A program made the position numbers and the translations under genes. A model generated the notes under the pieces. It saw only the letters and a program-made list of their open reading frames with translations, was not told the origin of the DNA and ran no database searches. Positions 22,257-35,105 of a stretch of 64,000 nt of DNA are shown here, one piece after another. Source of the DNA: Ancistrus triradiatus (taxonomy: Eukaryota > Chordata > Actinopteri > Siluriformes > Loricariidae); contig JAJAGP010000094.1 of the NCBI GenBank assembly GCA_025084515.1, positions 434,001-498,000 of the forward strand. The letters run 5' to 3'. The stretch's first letter is position 1; every line of letters begins with the position of its first letter.

Positions 22257-24225
22257 ATTGTCTTTTTGTGCAGTCTCATATACATTTTGGCCACCCCTGC
22301 TGTAATCCCATTGTAAAAATCTTCACCATTACTGTTTATATGTCACCTGAACAAATATGTCACTGTTCTAGCCTCTCAGAATGTGGTGCCTACACTATTC
22401 TTAGCAGCTGTCCGTCATGAAACCAGGAGAAGTGATATAGGATATCTAAAGCTTCTGCCTATAATTATCACTGTCCAAAGTGTCATTTAGAAATGGAAGT
22501 TAGATGAAGACAAATGAACATGTACATATATTTGCAGATATTACAGAAAGATGACCCAAGGATATTTTTGAACTAGAATACAAGGATGCGTGAGGGAAAA
22601 AAACTAAAGAAATAAAAGACATATGGTTGTCTGGCTACAAGGAATATTTGGAGGCTTTGATTTCTGCCACAGGGGGTGATATTAAATAATGACTGACAGG
22701 ATGCCCAAATCTTTGCACATGGCAAAGTCTATGTTTCATTTTATTCCATTATGTTAAGTTTGACAAATAAACAGTAATGGTGTAATAAAATGTTCAAGTT
22801 ATGCCATGTTTATTTTTTTTCTTCCTGGATATAATTTAAATCTCAACTCTTTGGGTGTGGGTAATGAGCTCATTTCAGACTTTCAGAAGAGTTTTTGCTC
22901 CCTTGCTTTCAGCCTTGATGGAAAGAATCCTTTGGGACCTACTGCTTTGTGCCTGGCATCATTTCTGTTTGTTTGGAAGGAGGCACAGTCCACCTGCCTT
23001 ATACATATTCATACAACATTTTCTGGAAATATGGGGAAAAAATGCAGAATCTTGAAGAATTAGCAGCAATTTATGCATGTATTATAAAAGGAGAACTATT
23101 TGTTCTCCCATTATCGCATTAAGTTCTGTTTGGTGCTGTACTGATTTATAGCCTTCTGGGCATGAATTCAATATGAGGCAGATTGCTGGAGTACACATCA
23201 CCATAGCTGTCTTAATTGTGGTGTACTGGTATGCTGTTGTGTGTTTTATGGCTGTGTGTAAAAACATTTAAAAGCTATTGATTGCACTTGAGTGTTGTAT
23301 TCTCGATAAATAATGCAAGATGCAAAAATGTTGATGAGCACAGAAGGATTAAGTCAATACTGAGTGAACGGATCAATAGGGAAAAAAACTCTGTGCTATC
23401 AGGTACGTGCGGTTTTAAATGGGGCTTTTTTCACCCTCAACTATGCAGTTGTATTTATGTCTTATAAAGCTTGTAAAATCTGTCTGTGTAGGTATGTAAT
23501 TTTTAACACAGATTTCCCACCATTACAGCTCTGCTATGTCGCCCTATAAGAACAGCATCTCTTTGATAAGCATTTTTTTTTAATTCTCAAGAAAATCAGT
23601 GGAAGCAATGGTTAGTCCTTCATTCAAATATTATGTTGTTATATTTGTCTCTTTTTATAATGTTGAATGTAATTTACTGCATAATATACTGAAAGTGAAA
23701 AACAAAAACGATTATGGTTGCGATCACAGCTTTTCCTCACTACATTTCCCAGTGCTCATCACTCCCGCCTTGTGATTCTCTACATCACGCGCTGCCAGAG
23801 TTCTTCACTCGGCACTGGAGAGAGTGCAGGAGAGTAGCATACTGCATACTGTTTGCCCTTGGAAAAATCAAATTCAAAATTCAGACTACAGTTTCTGCTG
23901 AATGTGTTTGTTATTGTTTCCCATTGTTTGTTTTTGGTTCTCATCGAAATATTGTCGGACCATCGTAAAACAGGGACTACCTCTGTACAAATGCAGTGTG
24001 CATTATACGCAGTATATCATGTGGGTTGCAACTGTATACTACCACAAATACTATCTATCTGTTTAGTGCACCACCAATGCTGTCTTTACTTCTTTGACAC
24101 CCTTGGCCTGATCTCATTTCTTACTTTCAAAACACACACTGTCTTTGAGTCAGATAGATGCTAATGGCTGAGCATAACCTCTCTAACCTCAATAATAGTC
24201 CTGCAGTAGAAAACAGTCAGAGTGA
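22257..24225. other. Intron, nothing firm
   Basis: No repeat or gene was assigned. The stretch 23710-23850 (cactacatttcccagtgctc) recalls promoter- or LTR-like text but has no ends or partner. Confidence 0.35.
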
Positions 24226-24228
24226 GAA

Positions 24229-24229
24229 A

Positions 24230-24281
<52 letters not shown>

Positions 24282-24282
24282 C
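24229..24282. repeat. Compound (TG)n(AG)n microsatellite
   Basis: A tgtgtg run at 24229-24248 passes directly into an agagag run to about 24282. Confidence 0.95.
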
Positions 24283-24916
24283 AGAGACATGATGATGATT
24301 AGAAGATTGAGGGGCTGATCTCTGCCCTGCCTGCCATAAAGAAGTTCCCTTGAGGTCTCCCTTTCGCTGGTTGGAGGTGATGAATGCGCACTGTGTTCAG
24401 GTACAAGATGATTAAAAGCAGCAAGAGCAGATGTGTTCAGCAGGACGTTGCTTTTGTTAGCACTCAGCAGCATGCATGGGTCTACAAGCCTGACTTTCAG
24501 GAACTATCATCCTTTCAGTTGCATGCTTTCATCAGGCAGGTTTAATAGAGAACTGTGTATCCTAATTACAAAGCCAACTTGAGGAAAGATACGAAAAAGC
24601 GTTAATAGGTTGGTTGTTATTTCAGGTGAATGCATGTGCCATACAATATAATCTCTAGATTCCCGAAAGGAAAGTAGGTCATTTATTAAGTATAAACAGG
24701 ACAGAACACCCTCTATTCCTTTAATGTACACACTGGTAGTATCGCTCCCTAAGATCACCGGATAGCAGATAATTGTAGCTCTGAGTGTACTAAAGATTTT
24801 ATGATGCAGAGAACAGTTCAGTGAATATGAGATCCTACCTAAATGTTACATAGTTGTGTAAATGTGTTACAGAATGTTAATCATTGGGTTTATAAAATAA
24901 ATACATGTGTAACTAC

Positions 24917-25490
24917 ACTATATTGACAAAAGTATTCATTCACCCTTTCAAATCATTAAATTCAGGTGTTCCAATCACTTCCATGGCCACAGGTGTATAA
25001 ATTCAAGCACCTAGGCACTCAAACTGCTTCTGGTTTTGTGAAAGAATGGGTTGCTCTCAGAAGCTCAGTGAATTCCTGTGATAGGATGCCACCTGTGCAA
25101 CAAGTCCAGTCGTGAAATTTCCATTCAAATTAGCTCAAGAACAATGCATAGAGAGCTTCATAGAATGGGTTTCCATGGCTGACCAGCTACATATAAGCCT
25201 CACATCACCAAGCGCAATAGAACACCTTTCGGATGAATTAGAGTGGAGACTGAGAGCCAGGCCTTCTCGTCTAACATCAGTGTCTGACCTCAGAAATGCA
25301 CTTATTTAAGAATGGTCAAAAAATCAAATAAATACACTCCTAAACCTTGTGGAAAGCCCAGAAGAGTTGAAGCTTTTATAGCTGCAAAGGGTGGGCTGAC
25401 ATGATATTTTACCCTATGGATTAAGAATGGGATGTCACTCAAGTTCATATGCATGTGAAGGCAGACAAGCTTATGCTTTTGTTGCAATAC
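24917..25490. mobile_element. Non-autonomous Tc1-like transposon
   Basis: The left end (cactatattgacaaaagtat) and right end (tatgcttttgttgcaatact near 25471-25490, a decayed inverse of the left) mark a common fish Tc1-type family. The interior holds pieces of transposase in both directions and a rearranged order (caacaagtccagtcgtgaaa; tctgacctcagaaatgcact; tgtggaaagcccagaagag). It is a deleted, rearranged copy with no coding capacity. Confidence 0.7.
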
Positions 25491-25494
25491 TTCA

Positions 25495-25714
25495 AGAGGA
25501 ACAAAGTCTGGAAAATGCTGTACCTTTAATGCTTAAATACCTGTGTGTATGATGTAATGTCTTCTTTTGTTAATTTGATAACTTTTAATTCTCAGCTTCT
25601 GACGTTGTTGGTGCCCATACTAGTTATAAGGTTTCAGTAATAGTTTGACTTCCCCTACTTACCACGGTTCAGGTCGTAGGGGGGGTCCAGAGGCTATACT
25701 GGAATTCAGAGCCC
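25495..25714. other. Short unassigned intron
   Basis: Nothing recognised. Confidence 0.35.
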
Positions 25715-25802
25715 TTTAACAGCATCATTCAACCTATAGATTGCAAATCCAGCTCATGGTTCAAACCCAGGATTGCAGGAAACCTCTGAGCCACAGGAGC
25801 TG
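25715..25802 (-). repeat. tRNA-derived SINE head
   Basis: On the minus strand it reads CTCCTGTGGCTCAGAGG, a good A-box context, then GGGTTTGAACCATGAG with B-box GGTTTGAACC (25758-25768 on the + strand). The spacing fits a tRNA-type Pol III promoter. The 3' body is short or unrecognised. Confidence 0.65.
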
Positions 25803-25825
25803 CAAAGTTTATAAGTACTGTGTGG

Positions 25826-25860
<35 letters not shown>

Positions 25861-25873
25861 CACACATATATAC
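25826..25873. repeat. (TG)n/(TA) microsatellite
   Basis: A tgtgtg run of about 26 bases followed by tatacacacatatatacata. Confidence 0.9.
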
Positions 25874-25874
25874 A

Positions 25875-27090
25875 TACACCGTTTTCCATATCCACTTAAT
25901 TCAATTTAGGATCATGAGGGCTGTGGAATATCTGGCAGCACAGGGCACAAGGCCAGAATTCAGCATATTCAATTCATATTGGCGACAGAAAAAGGAGGAG
26001 TTCAGTTTGATAGACGGGTTTTACTTTCCAAAGGTCCAGAGGTAATTTGGAATAATGGCCATTATCGTTCAACTAGAGAGCAGTGTTGGCACACACCCTC
26101 CTCACTCAAAATTAAACCCAAATGAGAAAAGGGAAGTGATATTTGCTCTACATGCCTCATCAGTGAGAAAACTGATGAGGTTTGCACATGTACAGTATCT
26201 CAGTAGTACTGGATTTATCTCTTTATCTCCCTTTCTGGTGCTATTTTTAAAATGGTTACCCATGCGGCTGACATTATAGGTTAGCAGAAATCTGTCTGTA
26301 GTACAATATAAACATTTTCAGTAGGCTAATCTCACGGGCCAGATGTGATCTAGTTAATGAGAATACACGCCTGGAGAGAGGCTTTCCAAAGGTTGGTGAG
26401 AATAAATGCGATTGTAGGCTATTCCTTCCTTTATAAGAGTCTTTTACTTCAAGAGATGTTTAATCCATTAAACGCACACAAAACAACTAACATTCCTCTA
26501 AATAAAAAGATGGTGAAATGGGTAACGGACAAAACAGCCATACATGTACACTGTTGTACTGCAGTGTGCATTGATGTAAATATAGCTGGTGACCGAAAAA
26601 ATAAAATGTAGTTAATTTATTGTTTATGTAAACAAGCTAATGCTAACCATCAAATATTAGCAATAGCCAGCTTCTTAGTTAGTCATTTATTAACATATTC
26701 ATACATTAGAAAGAAATGTTTTTTGCTGGTGCTGTTGGAATTAGCATGTGTCACCCATTAAATTCATTCTTCTTTATCATTTTTTATTTCCTATCGCTTG
26801 ATATTATTCTGACCTAAAGGCAAGTCTTTGCATTGAAGGGACAAATAAGGCTCGGCTGAAGAAGCTTTCCCTGCCCTGAGGGCTCTCTACTCATAAAAAA
26901 CCTGGCAATCTCAGTGTAAACGCATAGGTTATTGCCATAATATAAATGGGCCACTCGGACAATATGACTTTTTATTAAGAGCTTTCCCAGCTTGTCTGTT
27001 GATGTATATTTTGCTCTAAGTCAGCAACCTTATATACACCATGAATTGTTGAGGAGAGGTTCATGGAAAATGACAAAGAGTTCAAGTTGT
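25875..27090. other. Intron, nothing recognised
   Basis: No exon or repeat assigned. Confidence 0.4.
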
Positions 27091-27091
27091 A

Positions 27092-27365
27092 AACTAAGCC
27101 TCCAAATTACCCAGATCTCAATTCGTTCAAGCATTTGTGAGAAGTGAAGGACAAACAAGTCCGATCCATTTAGGCTCCACATTGCAACTCACAGGATTAA
27201 AAGGATCTGCTGCTAACATCTTGGAAACCAGATAACACAGGACACCTTCAGAGGTTTTGTCAAGTCCACGTTTTGAGGGGTCAGAGCTTTGGCGGCACAA
27301 GGGGGGCCTACACAGTATTAGGCAGGTGGTTTTAAAGTTAAAGTGGCTGATTGGTGAATGCAGTA
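27092..27365 (+). pseudogene. Tc1-like transposase C-terminal fragment
   Basis: It starts cctccaaattacccagatct (third catalytic segment, PPNYPDL-like) and runs through aaaggatctgctgctaacat to the terminal ttaggcaggtggttttaaag. This is the 3' end of a widespread fish Tc1-like family. The enzyme body is missing. Confidence 0.75.
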
Positions 27366-27964
27366 AGCTTTTCATCAAGGCCATGGACTTCAGAGAACAC
27401 TTTTAAAGGAGTCCTGTGCTCTCAAAGCATTGAGAAGGTATTGGTTGTGGAAATTGATTTTTTTTTTCAGCTTCCTTGCAGCAGGATTCCCATCAAAGGG
27501 TGGGTGGGAGAGAATTGACTCCAAAATTAATATGTATAACACACTGCATAATATGCTTACATCTGATATATTACAATTACTGTAACTACATTGTTTGTGT
27601 TAATGCTTTTTGGTTTTGTTTTTCATTGCTGGACATAGCCTATAACATTCTTGTTTAAAAAAGACAGCAAAAGGCTAATAAAGCTCTACTGGAAATAATG
27701 TAGCCTAATAGGAGCGTTATTGTTTTGGGCATAGCCTATAATATATTTGTTTACAAAAAGACACAACAAGAGTATAGCTACAGTAAAATAAAGCTGTAAT
27801 AAAAATAATTGGATGCTTCTGTGTGACATTTTAAAATTTGAGTAAGCTTGCAGTAGCTATGAATTATTTATTCCTTAAAGTTAATTTACTAATTCAAATT
27901 AAAGCTGTTTATTTACCTTTTAAGGAATAGGATCGCTTATTTCAAGAACAGTGAATCACCTGAC

Positions 27965-28170
27965 ACGTACACTGATTGATCACTTTACTACGTACACCTC
28001 CTTATTTCTACACTTATTGACACATTTACTTTGTAGTTCTACAATTACAGACTGTAGTCCATCTGTTTCTCTGCATACTTTGGTAGTACTGAGAATGTTA
28101 AACTGATAAAATGAACAATGAGTCTAGAACCAAATGTACCTATTAAAGTGAATGCTGAGTGTATATACAG
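27965..28170. mobile_element. Foldback/MITE remnant
   Basis: The sequence tttgtagttctacaattaca...gtccatctgtttctctgcat is the terminal arm of a fish inverted-repeat repeat family, here deleted internally: the opposite arm appears at once as aaactgataaaatgaacaat near 28100-28120. Confidence 0.6.
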
Positions 28171-29920
28171 AAACATAACACAATTAAACAAGTTTGTTGT
28201 TGTACAGTAAAATGTTAATTGTACATTATTAGTCTAAGCATATCAGATTGGCACTAACATTAATTGTAAAATAAGAAAAAAAAGTATGCTCTTTCTTAAC
28301 TCTCATATTGACATAGTTATCAAGTAGTCTATATGCACGGTGTATATTACTCACCAACCAGCATATGTGAGAGGCTGGTTTCAGATTCATATGAAGCATA
28401 AGGAGCCCAGGTTTTATCCGCATTACATTGATTCAATGTGAACCCCGTGGGTGACGCAACAAACATCAACACACCTATTAACAATGTTACAGTGGGACTT
28501 ACTTTACAGCCCCCGTGTAGTACAACAGCATAACAGAATTCCTAAAAATCAGTTATAGCTTTTGGGTTTGGTGTACCACCCCAAGATTTTCAGTGGCTAC
28601 ATCTAGCCACCCATTTGAAAAATTTCTGGAGGTGAAACTGCCTTGCAGGCAAAAGAGAGCAGTTGTGTAATCTCATGCAGTATTAAGAATTATGATTAAG
28701 CAAATACACATTAAGTTATTTAAAAATGGGAGCCTAATTTATTTTAAAATATTATTTTAAACAAACAAACTAATCAATAAAAACCAAGCAATTATTTTAC
28801 TTTTACTCATTTTTAGACCACACTTATATAGACTCCCCAAAACAGTGTTATGCACGCAACTCTTAACTTCATTCAAATCCATTCTTCTAGTCTTTAAAGG
28901 GTCCATATGAATTACTAACTGCATCCGCAATAAAAGGTGAAGCCGAATTCTGCTCTGAAAACAGCACATGCAGGATGTTACTCTGCACTACAAAGCGTCC
29001 ATATGAACAGTCCAGTTTCCTGATAGTCAATGGGAAGCAGCCTTTCAAACCTGGACATAAACAGGAATGCAATTAAGACAGAGAGAGGATCATCAGCATG
29101 TTAATAGATGGTAAAGAGAAGCTGTAGGCCTTGAGGCTTGAGGGGCAAGAGGCACATCTGTGTCACTGAGGTCCAGCCATTCTGCATGTTTCTGCTAATT
29201 TAATCATAATGAACAGAACAGCTACTTGTCTTGAAAATTAACACCACAATTTATAACTTTGTGTCTGACTTAAGCCACCTAATGGAAGTCCTAATTAAGA
29301 CAGAGCAATAAAGACACTGGCAGGGTGCAATGGTCACAGGAGTTCTGTGGAGAGGGGGGAGGAGGACAGGGAAAAATGAAAAATCAAGACAGTTTTTTTT
29401 TTTTTATTACTGTCATGGCTTTTTTCCTTCGCCTTTTGGGACTATGGATGCAGCTACATTGCCCCCTGCAGTTAAACACATGCAACACAGGAGGAATTTA
29501 CTGACAGGAGAAATACATTTACTTCTTAGTAGGCTTCGGGCAATTCTTCAGCCTCTGATACACTAATCAGAAAAATAAGAATCTCTTACCTCATGAAAAT
29601 AGAGTGAGGGATATGTTAGTGGACACAAAGAGTGGTATGGTTCTAGGTTCCTGCATACCTTAATGTGTGTGTTGTAATAACTGACAGTGGGTGTCACACT
29701 GAGTCACTGGAACTGCCAGATGGCTTCAATTGATTCAGTAAAAGCTTTCATTTTATGTCTCAGCCAGATATATAAATAATTACAAGTGTGGTCTGATTAC
29801 ACACTGGGTCTTGCCACAAGAAGGCATAAAAGTGCTTCCCCCGCTGCCATATAAAAAGGCTAGCAGACGCTACTTTTGTGTAGTGTACCCCTTGGTTAGA
29901 GATCGTTAACTACTAGACAT
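28171..29920. other. Intron, nothing recognised
   Basis: Holds only a short poly-T run at 29390-29405. No exon or repeat family assigned. Confidence 0.4.
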
Positions 29921-29924
29921 GCTT

Positions 29925-30625
29925 CTGTGATGCACTCAAAGTCATTTTGCCCAGTTGACAGACTTTGAGAGGGGGTGCATCATTGGATTGCGAGAAACAG
30001 GATGATCATTTTGACGATTGGCCACCATCTAGGCCATTCTGACCTAGTTGTTAGGTGCTGTTGGGAGCAGTGGTATCAAACAGCCTCCGGATGACCCAGA
30101 CAGAGAGGATTGTTTGATCTGCCGATAAGCATGAGCAGACACAGGTGGCACATTCACTACATGCCCTGTCTCTGCCAGGACCATTGCCAGGTGCTTAGCA
30201 GAAGGAAATTTGTTGTCCCGGAGTTCATTATATATCCTGCCATTGACAGCCTGCCACCGTTGCCTTCATTTGAACTGGTATCATGAATGAGAAACCTGGA
30301 CTTCTAGGGACTGGAACCATATAGTTTTTAGCGTGAATCCAGGTTCCTGTTTGGGATCTGATGATGGTCGGGTTTGAGTATGGAGGCCTTGTAGTGAGAG
30401 TTTCAGTCCTGCCTCTGCTGTGGAGTGACACGCTGCACAGGAACTGTTTGTGTGATGGATGAGGATCTACAAGCCGAGCTGCAACATTTGTAGGAAAATG
30501 TGCCACATACCTGTTTGTCTTTATCTCATCTTGTATCCAGGCTAGAGGTGGCCTACCAGGGTACTAGAGCCTCCTTTCAGTTGTACAGGTTTCCCCAATA
30601 AACTTTCGCTCTAATATTGTAATCA
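29925..30625 (+). pseudogene. Fossil Tc1-like transposon with N-terminal HTH code
   Basis: On the + strand it reads LTDFERGCIIGLRETG (29957-30004) followed by FRRIGHHL, the first helix-turn-helix of one Tc1 family. Stops and a large internal loss follow, then the element's distal parts to about 30625 (acaggtttccccaataaact). It is inactive and its ends are uncertain. Confidence 0.65.
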
Positions 30626-30656
30626 CATACATATATCATCATTACATTCACACATA

Positions 30657-32074
30657 CAGTCGTATGAAAAAGTTTGGGCACCCCTGATAATTTTCATGAT
30701 TTTTCTTTATAAATCATTGGTTGTCCAGCTCAGCAATTTGAGGTAAATATATCATATAGCACATGAACACCGTGATATTTGAGAAGTGAAATTAAGTTCA
30801 TAGGTTTTACAGAAAGTGTACAGTAATTATTCAAACAAAATTAGGCAGGTGCATAAATTTGGGCACCCTTGTCATTTGAATACCTTTAGCACTAATTATT
30901 GGAACACAAAATTTGTTTTGTAAGCTCATTGACCCTTGATCTACATACACAAGTGAATCCAACTATGAGAAAGGGTTAAGGTGGCCAATTGGAAGTTTTT
31001 CTCTTCTTCGTTTTGCATCTTCTCTGAAGAGTGGCAACATGGGAGCCTCAAAAACAAACTCTCAAATGGCCTGAAACTGAAAACAAAGGTTGTTCAACAT
31101 CATGGTTCAGGAAAGGGAAAAGCTCTCTCAGAGATTTCAGCTGTCAGTTTCCAACTGTGAGGAACATAGTGAGGCAATGGAAGACCACAGCACAGTTCTA
31201 GTTAAGGAACTCCCCGAAGTGGCAGACCAAGAAAAATCTCAGAAAAGGCAGAGGTGAAGGATGAGTGAGAAACAGTCATAGTCAAGCCACAGACCACCTC
31301 CAAAGACCTACAACCTCATCTTGCTGCAGATGGTGTCACTGTTCATCGTTCAACTATACAGCGCAACTTTGCACAAGGAGAGGCTGTATGGGAGAGTAAT
31401 GCAGAGAAGAAGCCTTTTCTTGCAGACACGCCACAAACAGAGTCACTTGAGGTGTGCTAACAGACATTTGGACAATTCCAGATTCTGCATGGGGATTCCA
31501 GTTAATATCTCCAAATTCTTGAGAACAATGTTCAAGAATCAGTGACAAAGTTGCACCGAGGACAACGACCCCAAACCTGCTCAAAATCTAATAAGGCATT
31601 CATGCAGAGGAACCAGTATAACACCAACAACGTTCTGGAATGGCCATCTCAGTCCCCAGACATGAATATATACTGAAAAATGTGGGCTGTCCATGCTCGG
31701 GAAACCATCAAAACCTGACTGAACTGGAGATTTTTCTAAAGAAGAAATGGTGTCAAAGAACCTTCAACCAGAATCCAGACTGGGAAAGCTGTAGGAAAGC
31801 GTTTAGCGGCTGTTATTTCTACAAAGGAGAATCTACTAAATATTGATGTAATTTTTCTGTTGGCGTGCCCAAATTTATGCACCTGCCTAATTTTGTTTGA
31901 ATAATTACTGCACACTTTCTGTAAATCCTATAAACTTCATTTCACTTCTCAAATATCACTGTGTTCATCTGCTATATGATATATTTAACTCAAGTTGCTG
32001 ATCTGAACAACCAATGATTTATAAACTAAAATCATGAAAATTATCAGGGGTGTCCAAACTTTTTCATACGACTG
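30657..32074 (+). mobile_element. Complete Tc1-like transposon, long inverted repeats
   Basis: 1418 bp between TA dinucleotides (30655-30656 and 32075-32076). Both ends begin cagtcgtatgaaaaagtttg when read inward. The inverted repeats run about 212 bp (30657-30868 and 31863-32074) with only scattered mismatches and share an inner aaaattaggcaggtgcataa block. This long-repeat layout is the IR type found in several fish Tc1 families. The high arm similarity suggests a younger insertion than most copies here. Confidence 0.9.
31040..31850 (+). pseudogene. Tc1-like transposase, broken
   Basis: Recognisable pieces are TVHRSTIQRNFAQGE-like text near 31335-31380 and DNDPK with altered following residues near 31560-31575. 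The N-terminal half is read in different frames, and the region between the first and second catalytic residues is shortened. It cannot make a complete enzyme. Confidence 0.7.
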
Positions 32075-32109
32075 TATAAAGCTTCATTCCAATAACTCCT
32101 TGGTGGTTT

Positions 32110-32610
32110 TTCTGTCAATGAGTGTATATACTCAGGTAGGCTTAGGCATTTAAACAATACTCAATTGACATTAAGGGGCCCAAAGTGTGCGAAGTAGATA
32201 TCCACACCATTACACCACCAGTAGCCTGAACCGTTGAAGGTAGGATAGATCCATGCCATCATGTTGTTCAAGCGAATTCTGACCTTACTAACCAAATGTT
32301 GCAGAAGAAATTGATACTTATCAGACCTGTCAACATTTTTTTTTCCAATCTTTTATTGTCTTATCAGATCAGTGAACCAGTTCTATTTGTTGTGCATTTG
32401 GAAATGCTGTTCATCATACCTCGGTTGTAACGAGTGGTTATTTGAGTTATTGTCTTTCTTTCAGCTCTAACCAGTCTGGCCATCCTCCTCTGACCTCTGG
32501 CAGCAATGAGGCATTTTCACCCAGATAACTGCCACCTACTGGATATTTATTCTTTTTCTAATCATTCTCTGTAAACCCTAGAGATGGCTGTACATTACTC
32601 TAAGACTGTG
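32110..32610 (-). pseudogene. Tc1-like transposase fragment (57-kb family)
   Basis: The antisense blocks ttaaggggcccaaagtgtgc, tcggttgtaacgagtggtta and tctgacctctggcagcaatg follow, in order, the same family as 57065-58105. The ends are missing and it is thoroughly broken. Confidence 0.75.
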
Positions 32611-34565
32611 CTAGATTTTGTTTATTTATCTTCTGAGTGGTACAGATTTGCCCAGGAAAAAAGAACAACCTGGCTATGATAAAGCTCTCTCATTGGATTC
32701 AGATCAAATTAAATAAACTGGGAAACTGCTTGAAGTCCAGAAATAGACTCATGATGAATGTGTTGTTGCTGTTGGTTTTAAAAGCAAGATAAACTTCTTT
32801 TATTAAATTCAGCAGTGCACACTTCTATATTAAGTGTTTTGTTTTGTTTCCCCCAAGTTCCCCACTGCCATGACTACCTTAGTAATTGATAACTGAAATG
32901 AAAAGTATCCTGTAAGCATTCAAAACGTTTCCATAGACATCTAGATCAAAGAAATATTTATGAGTTGCCTAATGGAATGCTGTTTCCAACTATTAAAGCT
33001 TAATAGAGAAATAATGGAATGACACAGAGTTTATGTAAGAATAATTACTTAATTAGCATGCATTATGAATAAGTATCATTTGTCTTTAGCAAGAGAACTA
33101 ATTGAAGTGTGTCCAGTGTAATCTGTAGCCAAGAGCACAGTGGAAGAATTCTAATTGCAAGGCAGTGCTGGGGTAAAGTATCTTTCCATGTTTGGGCCTG
33201 ACGGGAAAGCTGCTCAACTACTTATTTCCCCAAAAGCATAATGAGAGAGAGTAAGAAAGACTGTGTTCATTCTGATGCCAACTCTGCGAGCTGACAATGC
33301 TACAATACCTGATGTAAAATAATAAAAAAAGACCAAAGTAATGCAAAATAGCTGCCATGTAAATGTCACTTGTAGATGCCCTGATGGATAAATGCTGGTG
33401 GTATTTTTTTTTCACATGAGCAGCATGGAGCTGCATTAGCTATTGAATGGTGTACAGCAGATGAGCAAACAGGATGAGAGTGTGTAATGGATAACCACAT
33501 TTAAGCTTTTAATGTAACTTCATAAGGATAGAAGTCCTGTTTATTTCTCTGGGTGTAAGCATATCCCATCCCTTGTGAGGTCAGTTAAAAGTATGATGTG
33601 TTTTTATGCCAGGTAATATTCAATCATCATATTGATGTTTTTAGAAAGGCCTGAAGGAGGCTCAGGAAAACAAATTACAACCTGAACTGAGCTTTTGGAA
33701 TTGATTTAATTTCTATCTTCAATCCGTCTCATATGTTCTTTCTGGGATATCCTTCTTATGGCTTGGTTATGCATCATTCTATCTAATATATACATTTCAT
33801 TTATTTCTTTTTTTTATTTCAAGCTGATCAATATGTAGACAGCAGTCCAGAATAAAGTATAGTTCTGTGCATGCTTACTTGAATTTGGGCTAGAGGGATA
33901 TGAAACATTCATGGTAAGATCATTGAAAAATCCATTAAAATTGCATACATCATTGTATTATGGTATATGCATGTTCGCATTTTCAAAGAAGACATTAAGC
34001 AGCAGTAATGTGTGTTTTAACTCATTAGTCCTTAGCCATCAGCAGTGTATTGAGACAACATTCTTAGAGGCCCATAAAACAGCCTCATGTTTTACATACA
34101 TTTCTCAGAGGGCTTCTTTGCAAGGTGAGATGAAAAGGGAACATAACTCTGCTTTGTGATTATTTAAGCTCGCAATAGAAGACAGCTCTGGGGAGAGTGT
34201 GAACAGAAGGCGTCGGTGTATGAAGCAAGCTGGGGAGTTCAGAATCTAGAGGATTTGGCTCTGAATTCCGTTAGCACCTCTCCTACGTGTCAAAAGGTGA
34301 AAAACCATGTTGCTTGTACTCTGGGGTAAACTGCAGTTCTGAGATTCGGCAAGTGAGCATTTATGATTTCACTCACAGTACAATTAGCTCATTTTAAGCT
34401 GTTGTTTAGATTAATTAGATATAGTTTGAGACTTGTAGATTTGACAATTGAAACTCCATTATTCACTGTGCATTACTGTATGTTCAAGCATCTGCTTCAG
34501 GGGTGCAGTATGTGGCTGAACCTACTGCACTCTGGCCCTAACTTTTTTTACCCCATGTAGAACTG
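32611..34565. other. Intron, nothing recognised
   Basis: AT-rich non-coding sequence with no assigned repeat. Confidence 0.4.

Positions 34566-34569
<4 letters not shown>

Positions 34570-34624
<55 letters not shown>
34570..34624. repeat. (GT)n microsatellite
   Basis: About 27 uninterrupted GT units. Confidence 0.97.
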
Positions 34625-34625
<1 letters not shown>

Positions 34626-34894
34626 GTACAAGAACTCTTAAGTACTAAATCTTGTCCAGTCTCACCCAGAGGAGGACGAGTTCCCCATTTGAACCTGGTT
34701 TCTGTCATGTGCATCAGGGAGTTTTCTACTGCTGTTGTAGCTAGCTCTGTTGAGGTCTAGACTATAATATAAAGAAGCTTTGTGGCAATGTCGAATGGTA
34801 AAGGTGCAGAATAAATTAAATGAACATTTGACTGAAATAGAATTTTACAATATATTAAATTTGTAACATTATTTATATGCTGTCAAGAATAACA

Positions 34895-35105
34895 GGGTTG
34901 TGTGGGGATCTCGAGCCTATCCCAGTACTCACTGGCACAACTGGAAGTAGTGTACATCTTGGACAGGGCACGAGCCCATTGGAAGGCACAGTAGGATAAT
35001 TCCCCTATCCAGCCACCATTCAATCAGACACTGTCAATCATACCTGCACTGTTCCCAACCTTGCCAGAAGGCACAGCTGGTGCTTAAAACACAGGACAGC
35101 ACAGT
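34895..35105 (+). repeat. Fish interspersed repeat, unclassified
   Basis: The text cgagcctatcccagtactca and ttggacagggcacgagccca is a repeat motif seen widely in fish genomes. A related copy is at 60190-60315, and a weaker inverse form lies near 45500-45620. I do not know its superfamily. Confidence 0.5.

Noticed and set aside
23710..23850. Possible promoter or LTR piece (actacatttcccag)
   Set aside because: A single short motif without LTR ends, TATA box or a partner copy in the window.
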